This document shows, one piece after another, positions 18,060 through 25,709 of a stretch of DNA of 64,000 nt. The notes beneath the pieces were generated by a model. The model did not search any database. It had not been told where the DNA came from and saw only the letters and a list, made by a program, of their open reading frames with translations. The DNA lies in the NCBI GenBank assembly GCA_023954045.1, contig JAMLIR010000010.1, forward strand, positions 1 through 64,000, in the 5' to 3' direction. Numbering within the stretch: position 1 is the first letter of the stretch; each line of letters opens with the position of its first letter. The translations under genes were made by a program, and so were the position numbers. The DNA comes from Burkholderiaceae bacterium. GTDB lineage: Bacteria > Pseudomonadota > Gammaproteobacteria > Burkholderiales > Burkholderiaceae_E.

Positions 18060-20729
18060 TCAGACCACCACGTTGACCAGCCGGCCGGGCACGACGATGA
18101 CCTTGCGCGCCGCGCGGCCCTCCGCGTGGCGCGCGAACGCCTCGGTGGCCACCGCGGCGGCCTCGATCGCCGCGCGGTCGGCCTGCGCCGGAACACGCAC
18201 TGCGCCGCGCACCTTGCCGTTGATCTGCAGCACCAGTTCGATCTCGTCCTGGGCGAGCGCGGCCTCGTCGACCTGCGGCCACGGCGCGTCGAGCAGGTCG
18301 CCGTGGATCTTCGCGTAGCCGAGGTCGCTCCAGAGCGCGTGCGTCACGTGCGGCACGACCGGATAGAGGACGCGGATCAGGATCGACAGCGCCTCGCGCA
18401 ACACTTCGGTGGTCTCGCGCGAGGCCCCGAGCTTCGCGCCCTCGATCGCGTTGAGCATCTTCATCGCCGCCGAGACCACCGTGTTGTACTGCTTGCGCTG
18501 GTAGTCGTAGTCGGCCTGGCGCAGGATCGCGTGGATTTCGCGCCGCAGCGCCTTGTGCGCTTCCGAAAGGCGCGAGGGATCGAGGGGGGCGGGTGCCGCC
18601 GAGAGCGCCGCGTGCTGCTCGAACGCGCAGGCCCAGAGCCGGCGCAGGAAGCGCTGCGCGCCCTCGACGCCCGCGCCCGACCACTCGAGCGTCTGCTCCG
18701 GCGGCGACGCGAACATCACGAACAGCCGCGCGGTGTCGGCGCCGTACTGGTCGATCAGCGACTGCGGGTCGACGCCGTTGTTCTTGCTCTTCGACATCGT
18801 GCCGATGCCGTTGTAGTCGACCGGCAGGCCGTCGGTCTTCGAGCGGCAGCCCAGCGGCTTGCCCGACTCGTCGTGCAACCACTCGACGTCTTCGGGCCAG
18901 AAGTACTCGATGCCGCCCTTGTCGCTCTTGCGCGAGAAGATGTGGTTGAGCACCATGCCCTGGCACAGCAGGTTGCTGAACGGCTCGTCGAACTGCACCA
19001 GGCCGCGCCCGGCGTCTCCGGGGAAGTCGCCGCGGACGTCGCGCATCACCTTCGTCCAGAAGCGCGCGTAGAGCAGGTGCAGCACCGCGTGCTCGATGCC
19101 GCCGATGTACTGGTCCATCGGCATCCAGTAGTCGTTGCGTGCGTCGACCATCGCCCGGTCGTTGTCCGGCGAGCAGTAGCGCATGTAGTACCACGACGAG
19201 TCGACGAAGGTGTCCATCGTGTCAGTCTCGCGTCGCGCGGGTTTGCCGCACTTCGGGCACGCGCACTTCAGGAACCGCTCGTCCTTCGCCAGCGGGTTGC
19301 CGCTGCCGTCGGGCACCAGGTCTTCGGGCAGCACGACCGGCAGGTCCCCGTAGGGCACCGGCACCGCGCCGCAGCCGTCGCAGTGGACGATCGGGATCGG
19401 CGTGCCCCAGTAGCGCTGGCGCGAGATCCCCCAGTCGCGCAGCCGGTACTGGATGCGCTTCTCGCCCAGGCCCTTCGCGGCGAGGTCGGCGGCGATCGCG
19501 TCGACCGCGGCCTCGTGCGCTAGGCCGTCGTACTTGCCGGAATTGACGCAGCGCCCGTTCCCCTTGTCCTCGTACCAGGGTTGCCATTCCCGGTCGGAGA
19601 ATGGCTGGCCCCTCACGTCGATGACCTGGCGGATCGGCAGCCCGAACTTGCGCGCGAACGCGAAGTCGCGCTCGTCGTGCGCGGGCACGCCCATCACCGC
19701 GCCGTCGCCGTAGCTCATCAGCACGTAGTTGCCGACCCAGACCTCGACCGGCGCGCCGGTCAGCGGATGGCTGACGAAGAGGCCGGTGCGCCGGCCGTCC
19801 TTCTCGCGGGTCGCGAGCTCTGCCTCGGTCACGCCGCCGCGCTTGCACTCGTCGACGAACGCGGCCAGCGCCGGGTCGCGTGCTGCCGCGACGGCCGCGA
19901 TCGGGTGCTCCGGGGCGACTGCAACGAAGGTCACGCCCATGATCGTGTCGGTGCGCGTCGTGAACACGTACATGCGCCCGTCGCCGACGAGCGCGCCTCG
20001 CGCGTCGCGGATCTCGTGCGGGAACGCGAAGCGCACGCCGGTCGAGCGGCCGATCCAGTTCTCCTGCATCAGCTTCACGCGCTCGGGCCAGCCGAGCCCT
20101 TCGAGGTCCGCGAGCAGTTCCTCGGCGTAGCGCGTGATGCCGAGGTAGTACATCGGGATCTCGCGCTTCTCGACCAGCGCGCCCGAGCGCCAGCCGCGCC
20201 CGTCGATCACCTGCTCGTTGGCGAGCACCGTCTGGTCGACCGGATCCCAGTTGACGGTCCCGGTCTTCAGGTAGGCGATGCCGTGCTCGAGCATCTTCAG
20301 GAACAGCCACTGGTTCCACTTGTAGTAGTCGGGCGAGCAGGTCGCGACCTCGCGCGTCCAGTCGATGGCCAGACCCATCGCCTGCATCTGCCCCTTCATG
20401 TGGGCGATGTTGTCCCAGGTCCACTTCGCCGGCGCGACTCTGTTCTTCATCGCCGCGTTCTCGGCCGGCAGGCCGAACGCGTCCCAGCCCATCGGCATCA
20501 GCACGTTGTACCCGTTCATCCGCAGGTGCCGGTACATCACGTCGTTGATCGTGTAGTTGCGCACGTGACCCATGTGCAGCTTGCCCGACGGGTAGGGCAG
20601 CATCGAGCAGGCGTAGAACTTGCCCTTCGTAAAGCGCGGGTCGTGCTCGATCGCGCGATAGGCGTCGCTCGCCGCCCAGTGCGCCTGGGCGGCCGCTTCG
20701 ACCGCGGCGGCGTCGTACTTGTCGTGCAT
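18060..20729 (-). CDS. leuS: Leucyl-tRNA synthetase
   Basis: An 889-residue class Ia synthetase. The HIGH-type motif is [11 protein letters not shown] (residues 45-55) and the KMSKS-type motif is MSKSKNN (from Met645). The editing domain carries [10 protein letters not shown] zinc-binding insert with CDGCG and CPKCG is also present. It charges tRNA-Leu and edits mischarged norvaline and isoleucine. It heads a six-gene minus-strand run leuS-lptE-holA-proA-hemJ-rlmL-like with gaps of 44 bp or less. Confidence 0.98.
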   Translation of the reverse strand: MHDKYDAAAVEAAAQAHWAASDAYRAIEHDPRFTKGKFYACSMLPYPSGKLHMGHVRNYTINDVMYRHLRMNGYNVLMPMGWDAFGLPAENAAMKNRVAPAKWTWDNIAHMKGQMQAMGLAIDWTREVATCSPDYYKWNQWLFLKMLEHGIAYLKTGTVNWDPVDQTVLANEQVIDGRGWRSGALVEKREIPMYYLGITRYAEELLADLEGLGWPERVKLMQENWIGRSTGVRFAFPHEIRDARGALVGDGRMYVFTTRTDTIMGVTFVAVAPEHPIAAVAAARDPALAAFVDECKRGGVTEAELATREKDGRRTGLFVSHPLTGAPVEVWVGNYVLMSYGDGAVMGVPAHDERDFAFARKFGLPIRQVIDVRGQPFSDREWQPWYEDKGNGRCVNSGKYDGLAHEAAVDAIAADLAAKGLGEKRIQYRLRDWGISRQRYWGTPIPIVHCDGCGAVPVPYGDLPVVLPEDLVPDGSGNPLAKDERFLKCACPKCGKPARRETDTMDTFVDSSWYYMRYCSPDNDRAMVDARNDYWMPMDQYIGGIEHAVLHLLYARFWTKVMRDVRGDFPGDAGRGLVQFDEPFSNLLCQGMVLNHIFSRKSDKGGIEYFWPEDVEWLHDESGKPLGCRSKTDGLPVDYNGIGTMSKSKNNGVDPQSLIDQYGADTARLFVMFASPPEQTLEWSGAGVEGAQRFLRRLWACAFEQHAALSAAPAPLDPSRLSEAHKALRREIHAILRQADYDYQRKQYNTVVSAAMKMLNAIEGAKLGASRETTEVLREALSILIRVLYPVVPHVTHALWSDLGYAKIHGDLLDAPWPQVDEAALAQDEIELVLQINGKVRGAVRVPAQADRAAIEAAAVATEAFARHAEGRAARKVIVVPGRLVNVVV

Positions 20730-20783
20730 GGTGCTGGGAGATCCGGGGGAGGGGGCGCCGGCGCGGGGCCGGATAAACCCTTG

Positions 20784-20791
20784 ATTTTACA
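20784..20791 (-). promoter_or_regulatory. Extended -10 promoter of leuS operon
   Basis: On the minus strand the sequence reads TGTAAAAT, an extended -10 element 55 bp before the leuS ATG. The following bases give GTAAAATCAA, the same ten bases seen before xseB. No good -35 was seen. Confidence 0.5.
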
Positions 20792-20835
20792 CGGCGGATG
20801 ACGGCGCTACCGGCCGCTCGTTCCGGCGCTGCCTG

Positions 20836-20967
20836 TCAGGGGCGCGGGTCGTCGTCGCGGCCGCGCCGGCCCTCGGCCGGCCCCTTCCAGTTCCGGACGG
20901 CCCACCACGCGACTGCGACGAGGACGGCCACGTTGATCCCGATACCGACGATCCAGAACGCACTCAT
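20836..20967 (-). CDS. Small single-span membrane protein, 43 residues
   Basis: A short reading frame beginning MSAFWIVGIGINVAVLVAVA. It has one hydrophobic helix (about residues 4-22) and a charged cytoplasmic-type tail ending RRGRDDDPRP. A purine-rich site (TTGGAGAG on the coding strand) lies upstream of the ATG. It is not a family I recognise. It sits between vsr and leuS on the same strand and may be a native gene at the edge of the island. Existence as a gene is plausible but unproven. Confidence 0.45.
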   Translation of the reverse strand: MSAFWIVGIGINVAVLVAVAWWAVRNWKGPAEGRRGRDDDPRP

Positions 20968-20986
20968 GGTGGTCTCTCCAACCTGC

Positions 20987-21454
20987 CTATCCGGACTGGG
21001 GACGTCGCGGCGCACGCGGGGCACGCACCCGGTTGCGCCGGATGCGTCCGATTAGTGCGTCCAGGACTTCAGCGTTCGCGACTTCGCACTCCCAGACAAC
21101 GAGGGCGGACCATCCCAGTTCGGCCAAGGCGCGCGCCTTGCGGGCGTCGCGCTCTCGATTGGCCGCGATCTTGGAGCGCCAGTACTCCGGGTTCGTGCGC
21201 GCCTGGACCGATCCGTGACGGCAGTCGTGGCCATGCCAGAAGCAGCCGTGCACGTAGATCGCTGTTCGATAGCGGGGCAAGACGATGTCGGGCGTGCCGG
21301 GCAGGCTGCCGACGTGCAGACGATACCGTAGCCCACGCCGGTGGAGGTATCGGCGAACCGCAAGCTCCGGCGCGGTATCCTTGCGGCCGACACTTTTCAT
21401 AAGTGCCGACCTTTGCGGCGGCGTCGACGACTTCGGGAAAGGGCGTGTGGACAT
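20987..21454 (-). CDS. vsr: Very short patch repair (Vsr) endonuclease
   Basis: A 155-residue nuclease that nicks beside T:G mismatches arising from deamination of 5-methylcytosine. Family blocks appear in order: PPQRSALMKSVGRKDTAPEL, then GTPDIVLP with Asp56 (equivalent to E. coli Asp51), and YVHGCFWHGHDC with His69 (equivalent to His64). ELGWSALVVWECEV closes the domain. Vsr normally accompanies a C5-cytosine methyltransferase, here 0.85 kb away. Its ATG shares CATG with the divergent nuclease candidate. The DNA is visibly lower in GC than its flanks. Confidence 0.93.
   Translation of the reverse strand: MSTRPFPKSSTPPQRSALMKSVGRKDTAPELAVRRYLHRRGLRYRLHVGSLPGTPDIVLPRYRTAIYVHGCFWHGHDCRHGSVQARTNPEYWRSKIAANRERDARKARALAELGWSALVVWECEVANAEVLDALIGRIRRNRVRAPRAPRRPQSG
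21391..21405. repeat. Inverted repeat inside vsr, upstream of nuclease gene
   Basis: CACTT (21391-21395) and AAGTG (21401-21405) flank a 5-bp AT-rich centre, 48 bp before the candidate nuclease start. It could be an operator or part of its promoter, but it also lies in vsr coding sequence and the arms are short. Confidence 0.3.
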
Positions 21455-22283
21455 GAGAGGTCCAGCGATTCTCGCACGTACGATGAGCGTTGCCACCACG
21501 CGCGGCGGTGGCGAGCGGGCATGGCAGTATCACTCGCGCAGCGACAATCATTCGAAGGTCGCATGCTGGACTGTTCTGTTCGATTTCCTCCTCGAGTGTG
21601 ACATCTTCCGTGGGCATGCGGAGCGGGGGTTGGTCGGCTTCGGCATCAATCACGTGATGGTCGGGCCGATCAACAAGACACTCGATCTGGTCGTCACGCG
21701 GATATCGCCGGGAAGGGCTACGACGCGGCGACAACGGTTCGCTGACCTTGTCGGGCACTACGGCATCGTGCTGAACGAGACTGATCGGGAAGCGCTCGAG
21801 TCGCTTCCTGCGCTCGAGGGTGACATCGGGAGGGAGGACGTTTCGGAAGTAGTCGTCGCGCTCGAGGCGAAGGCCTGCATGACGGAACACAGCAAGTCTC
21901 TCCCGCGATTGCATGCAGAGATTCTCGCTACGGGATACCTGGCAAAGCGCGCGCAGCCTCGATGCATCACTGTCTCGTACTCGATGGTGAACGCGGCCAA
22001 GGAGTTCATAACCCCGAGCGGCGCCGGCAAGGCCAACAAGCATTCGCAACCCGAGGATGCGCGGAAGGTCGTTAGGATGCTGGGCCAAGCCATTCCGCTG
22101 GCCCGCGATACCGCCGCGATTGGATACGACGTGATCGGCGTGACCGTGGTCGATTGCCGGAACGATGGGTCGCCGGTGACCCTCGTCGGAAGCGACCCCG
22201 CCCCGGATCGACATAGCCACGTCAACTACGATCGAATGATCGTCGGACTTTGCAGCGAGTATCGAGCGCGGTTCGGAACCTGA
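21453..22283 (+). CDS. Candidate type II restriction endonuclease of unknown family
   Basis: A 276-residue protein I cannot assign by sequence to a named family. It lies between vsr and a C5-cytosine methyltransferase, facing opposite to both, the usual place for the cognate endonuclease. A possible PD-(D/E)XK core is Asp78 in NKTLDLVVTRI and Glu138-Ala-Lys140 in VVVALEAKACMTEHSK. The N-terminal WQYHSRSDNHSKVACW is also likely conserved. The ATG at 21453 follows GGGAAAGGG. An ATG at 21483 is an alternative. GC content in sampled lines is about 60 %, against over 70 % nearby, suggesting transfer. Confidence 0.6.
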   Translation: MRGPAILARTMSVATTRGGGERAWQYHSRSDNHSKVACWTVLFDFLLECDIFRGHAERGLVGFGINHVMVGPINKTLDLVVTRISPGRATTRRQRFADLVGHYGIVLNETDREALESLPALEGDIGREDVSEVVVALEAKACMTEHSKSLPRLHAEILATGYLAKRAQPRCITVSYSMVNAAKEFITPSGAGKANKHSQPEDARKVVRMLGQAIPLARDTAAIGYDVIGVTVVDCRNDGSPVTLVGSDPAPDRHSHVNYDRMIVGLCSEYRARFGT

Positions 22284-22301
22284 GGCACCCGGCCTCGGGG
22301 C

Positions 22302-23486
22302 CTACGCGGCGAGCAGGTCGAGTTGGCTTGGCGCGATGCGCGGCGGGACTGTACCGCCCATCCGGACGAGATGGCGTTCGATGGCTTCGATGAAGCCCGG
22401 CTCGAATCGCAACTTGGCGCGGCGAGTACGCGCGAGAAAACCGAGGGTTGCCTTGGCCGAGAGCGGTTGAGCCAGTTCCGAATGCTCGAGGAAGTCCGCG
22501 AGATGTGGTGGGCGAATCCCCAATGCATCGACGCCGAGTGAGACCGCGTATCGCCGCTTTCCGTCGAACCTGGCGCAGCGCGGTGGGCGACCTCGGACGG
22601 GAAAGTCCTGATCGCGCCCGACGTCATAGGTTCCGGGCGTGGACAGGCGTCGACCGATCCATTCGGCGACCGGCACGCTGACCGCGCTGCCGACCAGGCT
22701 CCAACGGATGGAAGTTCGCGCGACCGACTCGGCAGGCTTCGTCCAGTCGGCATCGAACCCTTGAAGGCGCTCTCCGTCGCGGATGTCCGGCTTGATCAGC
22801 GTACCGTCTGCCATCAGGATCGCCGGTGGCGAGGGGATTCCGATCGTGCTGCCGTTTTTCAGGGTCGGTACGGAGTCGACTGCCCAGCCAAGTCCGCCGA
22901 GTCCCTCGGTCCAATAGAAGCCGTGCGCAAGGCGGTCGAGGTCGGTTGCCGGTCGCACGAGGGGCCGATCATCTGTCAAGAGAACTTCCGCGGGATCGAG
23001 AACCCTCGAGGCGACGAGGAACACCCGCTCGCGCCGTTGCGGGAGCCCGAACGAGAAGGTGTCCACGACGCGATAGGCCCAGCGATACCCCCGCCGCTCG
23101 AACTCGTCGACGATTGCGCGCATCGCATTGCCGCCATTGAGTTGCAGCATGAACGGGACGTTCTCGACGACTACGGTTGGAACACGGCGACGCGAAAGAA
23201 GGCGAAAGACCTCTCCGATCAGACCCGAGCGTTCGCCGTCCAATCCTGCCGTCCGCCCCGCCTGGCTGAGGTCCTGGCAGGGAAACCCGGCGCAGACGAG
23301 ATCGACCGACGCTGGAAGTGAGCGAAGCTTCGTGATGTCGTCGCGATATTCGACGTTCGGGAACCGAGCTGCGAGGACCGCCCGGGAGGCCGGCAGGATG
23401 TCGCAAAGCAGGTCAGCTTCGTGTCCGGAGCGCGCCAACCCGAGCTCGAACCCTCCGATTCCTGCGAACAAGCCTGCAGCGCGCAT
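22302..23486 (-). CDS. DNA C5-cytosine methyltransferase
   Basis: A 394-residue type II methyltransferase. Motif I is FAGIGGFELG, motif IV is GFPCQDLSQAG with catalytic Cys70, motif VI is ENV (108-110), motif VIII is QRRER (150-154), and the motif X region is VGSAVSVPVAEWIG. It transfers methyl groups from SAM to cytosine C5 in a target that cannot be read from the sequence. The C-terminal 120 residues after motif X are an extension of unclear role. It is convergent with the candidate nuclease (18 bp between stops) and belongs with vsr. Sampled GC is about 60 %. Confidence 0.93.
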   Translation of the reverse strand: MRAAGLFAGIGGFELGLARSGHEADLLCDILPASRAVLAARFPNVEYRDDITKLRSLPASVDLVCAGFPCQDLSQAGRTAGLDGERSGLIGEVFRLLSRRRVPTVVVENVPFMLQLNGGNAMRAIVDEFERRGYRWAYRVVDTFSFGLPQRRERVFLVASRVLDPAEVLLTDDRPLVRPATDLDRLAHGFYWTEGLGGLGWAVDSVPTLKNGSTIGIPSPPAILMADGTLIKPDIRDGERLQGFDADWTKPAESVARTSIRWSLVGSAVSVPVAEWIGRRLSTPGTYDVGRDQDFPVRGRPPRCARFDGKRRYAVSLGVDALGIRPPHLADFLEHSELAQPLSAKATLGFLARTRRAKLRFEPGFIEAIERHLVRMGGTVPPRIAPSQLDLLAA

Positions 23487-23492
23487 ATGTAC

Positions 23493-23507
23493 GAATATCC
23501 AGTATTC
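23493..23507. promoter_or_regulatory. Inverted repeat just upstream of the methyltransferase
   Basis: GAATA (23493-23497) and TATTC (23503-23507) flank TCCAG, ending 6 bp before the methyltransferase ATG. In several type II systems the methyltransferase or a controller protein binds a palindrome here to limit expression. No controller gene is seen, so self-binding by the methyltransferase is one possibility. Confidence 0.4.
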
Positions 23508-23659
23508 AGCGAAATGTTATCAGGACGCCGGCGGGAATCCAAGCCCCCGATCGGCCTAAGTCGAGCAGGATATCAACCCAGCGCCGATAGCGCCGAGCCG
23601 GTATCGCGAAGTGCCGGGGCCGGGATTGTTCGGGCATCGAAAGCGCACTCTTCGGCGCT

Positions 23660-24343
23660 CTATCGGCCGGCCGCGTTCGCTGGCGGCTGGTGCGCGAAGA
23701 AATGCGCGAGGTCGGTCAGGTCGGTGTCCGACAGTCCGCTCAGCTCCTGCGTCATCGCGGCGCCGTAGCCGAGCCGCTTGCCGCTGGAGAATTCGCGCAT
23801 CGCCTTCAGCAGGTAGTCCTCGCGCTGGTTCGCCAGGCGCGGCATCTGCTCGCGGCCCGAGAAGTCGGGGTTGTGGCAGACGCCGCAACGGTGCTGCACC
23901 GCGAGCGCGCGGCCGCGCTCGAAGCGCAGCGGATCGGCCTCGTCGGTCGGCGGGCGCGGCGGCGGCAGCTTCGAGATCGCGTCGGCGAACGCGCGCAGGT
24001 CGTCGTTGCTCATGCCGCGCGCCTGCTCGATCATCACCGGCTCGCCGCGCCGGCCGTCGCGCAGCAGGAACAGCTGCGTCATCGCGAAGAACGCCGGCTG
24101 GCCGCCGAGCGAAGGCGTCAGCGGCGTCTGCGACTGGCCGCTGGCGCCGTGGCAGGCGAGACACACCGCGAAGCGCTGCTCGAACGATGCCGGGCCGGAA
24201 GCCGCGGCAGCGGGCCGCCCGGCCGGGGCGCCAGCCTGCGGCCAGGCCGCAAGCGGCGCTGCGGCCGCGCAGGTCGCGAGCACGAGGCTCGCGATCCGCG
24301 CGGCGCGGTCCGGGCGGCGCCCGCGCGCCGCGTGGACCGGCAT
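23660..24343 (-). CDS. Diheme c-type cytochrome
   Basis: A 227-residue exported protein with a signal-like N-terminus and two haem-binding CXXCH motifs: CLACH in the first domain and CGVCH in the second. This is the two-domain cytochrome c4/c553 pattern. It probably accepts electrons from the upstream periplasmic dehydrogenase, because its ATG overlaps that gene's stop by one base (TGATG). The final electron acceptor cannot be told. Confidence 0.88.
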   Translation of the reverse strand: MPVHAARGRRPDRAARIASLVLATCAAAAPLAAWPQAGAPAGRPAAAASGPASFEQRFAVCLACHGASGQSQTPLTPSLGGQPAFFAMTQLFLLRDGRRGEPVMIEQARGMSNDDLRAFADAISKLPPPRPPTDEADPLRFERGRALAVQHRCGVCHNPDFSGREQMPRLANQREDYLLKAMREFSSGKRLGYGAAMTQELSGLSDTDLTDLAHFFAHQPPANAAGR

Positions 24344-25578
24344 CAGCGCTTGTAGGTGATGCGGTAGATCGCGCCGTTGTGGTCGTCGGAGACCAGCAGC
24401 GAACCGTCCTTCATCACCATCACGTCGGCCGGGCGCCCGAGGTAGCCGTTGTTCTCGACCAGGCCGGTGAGGAAGGGCTCGACCTTCGAGACGTTGCCCT
24501 TCGCGTCGAGGAAGATCGCGACCACGTCGGCGGCGTACTTCTGGCTGCGGTTCCACGGGCCGTGCCGCGCGAGGAAGATCGCGTTCTGGTACTTGGCCGG
24601 GAACATCTTGCCGGTGTAGAAACGCATGCCGAGCGGTGCCGCGTGCGGGCCGAGCAGCGCGGCGGGCTTCGTGTAGTCCTTGCAGCTCTTGCCCCAGCCG
24701 AACTCGGGGTCGGCGTATTCGCCGGAGTGGCAGAACGGGAAGCCGAAGTGCTGCTTGCCGGGCTGCGTGACGTGGTTCAGCTCGTCGCTGGGCAGGTCTT
24801 CGGACAGCCAGTCGCGCTGGTTGTCGCCGAACCAGAGCTCGCCCGTCTTCGGATGGAAGTCGAAGCCCACCGTATTGCGCACGCCGCGCGCCACGGTTTC
24901 CTCGCCGCTGCCGTCGAGGTTGATGCGGAAGATCCGCGCGTACTGCTCCGAAGGATTGCAGATGTTGCACGGCGCGCCGACCGGCACGTACAGCTTGCCG
25001 TCCGGGCCGATCTTGATGAACTTCCAGCCGTGCGGGATCTCGCCGGGCAGCTTGTCGTACACCATGACCGGCGCCGGCAGCTTGTCGAGGTTCGACTCGA
25101 TGTTGTCGTAGCGGACGATCTCCTTCGGCGTGGCGACGTACAGCGCGCCCTTGTGGAACTCGATGCCGTTGGGCAGCATCTGCTTCTCGAGGATCGTCTT
25201 CACCTCGCGCTTGCCGCCCTTGTCGGTGATCGCGTAGACCTTGCCGGCGACGAACAGCGAGCTCACGAACACCGTGCCCTTGTCGCCCTGGCGCATGCCG
25301 CGGGCGTCGAGCACGTCGGTGGCCCAGACCTCGGCCTTGAAGCCGGGCGGCAATTTCATCTTCGAGATCGGCAGCTTGTCGGCCGGCGTCGGGATCGGGA
25401 ACGCCGGCACCGGCGCCATCTTCATCGCCGTCTCGGTGTTCGGCCGGCCCTTGGCCCAGAACGGCTCTTCTTCCTTCTTCGGCTCGCCCTGGGCGTGGGC
25501 GGCGAGCGGCAACCCGACGAGCACCGAGACGACGGCGGCGAATACCGGCCGTCTGCCGCGCAACGTGAGCAGGTTCAT
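24343..25578 (-). CDS. PQQ-dependent sorbosone/aldose dehydrogenase-like protein
   Basis: A 411-residue exported protein with a signal peptide ending LAAHAQ. A beta-propeller of the glucose/sorbosone dehydrogenase family follows. Typical blocks include KLPPGFKAEVWATDVLDARGM, LPNGIEFHKGALYVAT, RNTVGFDFHPKTGELWFGDN and FLARHGPWNRS. Relatives oxidise sugars or aldehydes in the periplasm with PQQ or related quinone cofactors, but the substrate is not predictable. A strong AGGAGG site precedes the ATG. It is coupled to the diheme cytochrome downstream. Confidence 0.82.
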   Translation of the reverse strand: MNLLTLRGRRPVFAAVVSVLVGLPLAAHAQGEPKKEEEPFWAKGRPNTETAMKMAPVPAFPIPTPADKLPISKMKLPPGFKAEVWATDVLDARGMRQGDKGTVFVSSLFVAGKVYAITDKGGKREVKTILEKQMLPNGIEFHKGALYVATPKEIVRYDNIESNLDKLPAPVMVYDKLPGEIPHGWKFIKIGPDGKLYVPVGAPCNICNPSEQYARIFRINLDGSGEETVARGVRNTVGFDFHPKTGELWFGDNQRDWLSEDLPSDELNHVTQPGKQHFGFPFCHSGEYADPEFGWGKSCKDYTKPAALLGPHAAPLGMRFYTGKMFPAKYQNAIFLARHGPWNRSQKYAADVVAIFLDAKGNVSKVEPFLTGLVENNGYLGRPADVMVMKDGSLLVSDDHNGAIYRITYKR

Positions 25579-25709
25579 CTGACTCCTCCTGGGTTCGTTC
25601 TGTCCGTTCCATCTCCGGCGCGCCGACCGGCGGCGAGGCGCCGCGGCGCTCGTCCGGGTGGGCGAGAAGCGTAGCGCAGTTCGGCCGCAGCGGCACCTGT
25701 TTTTGCGGG

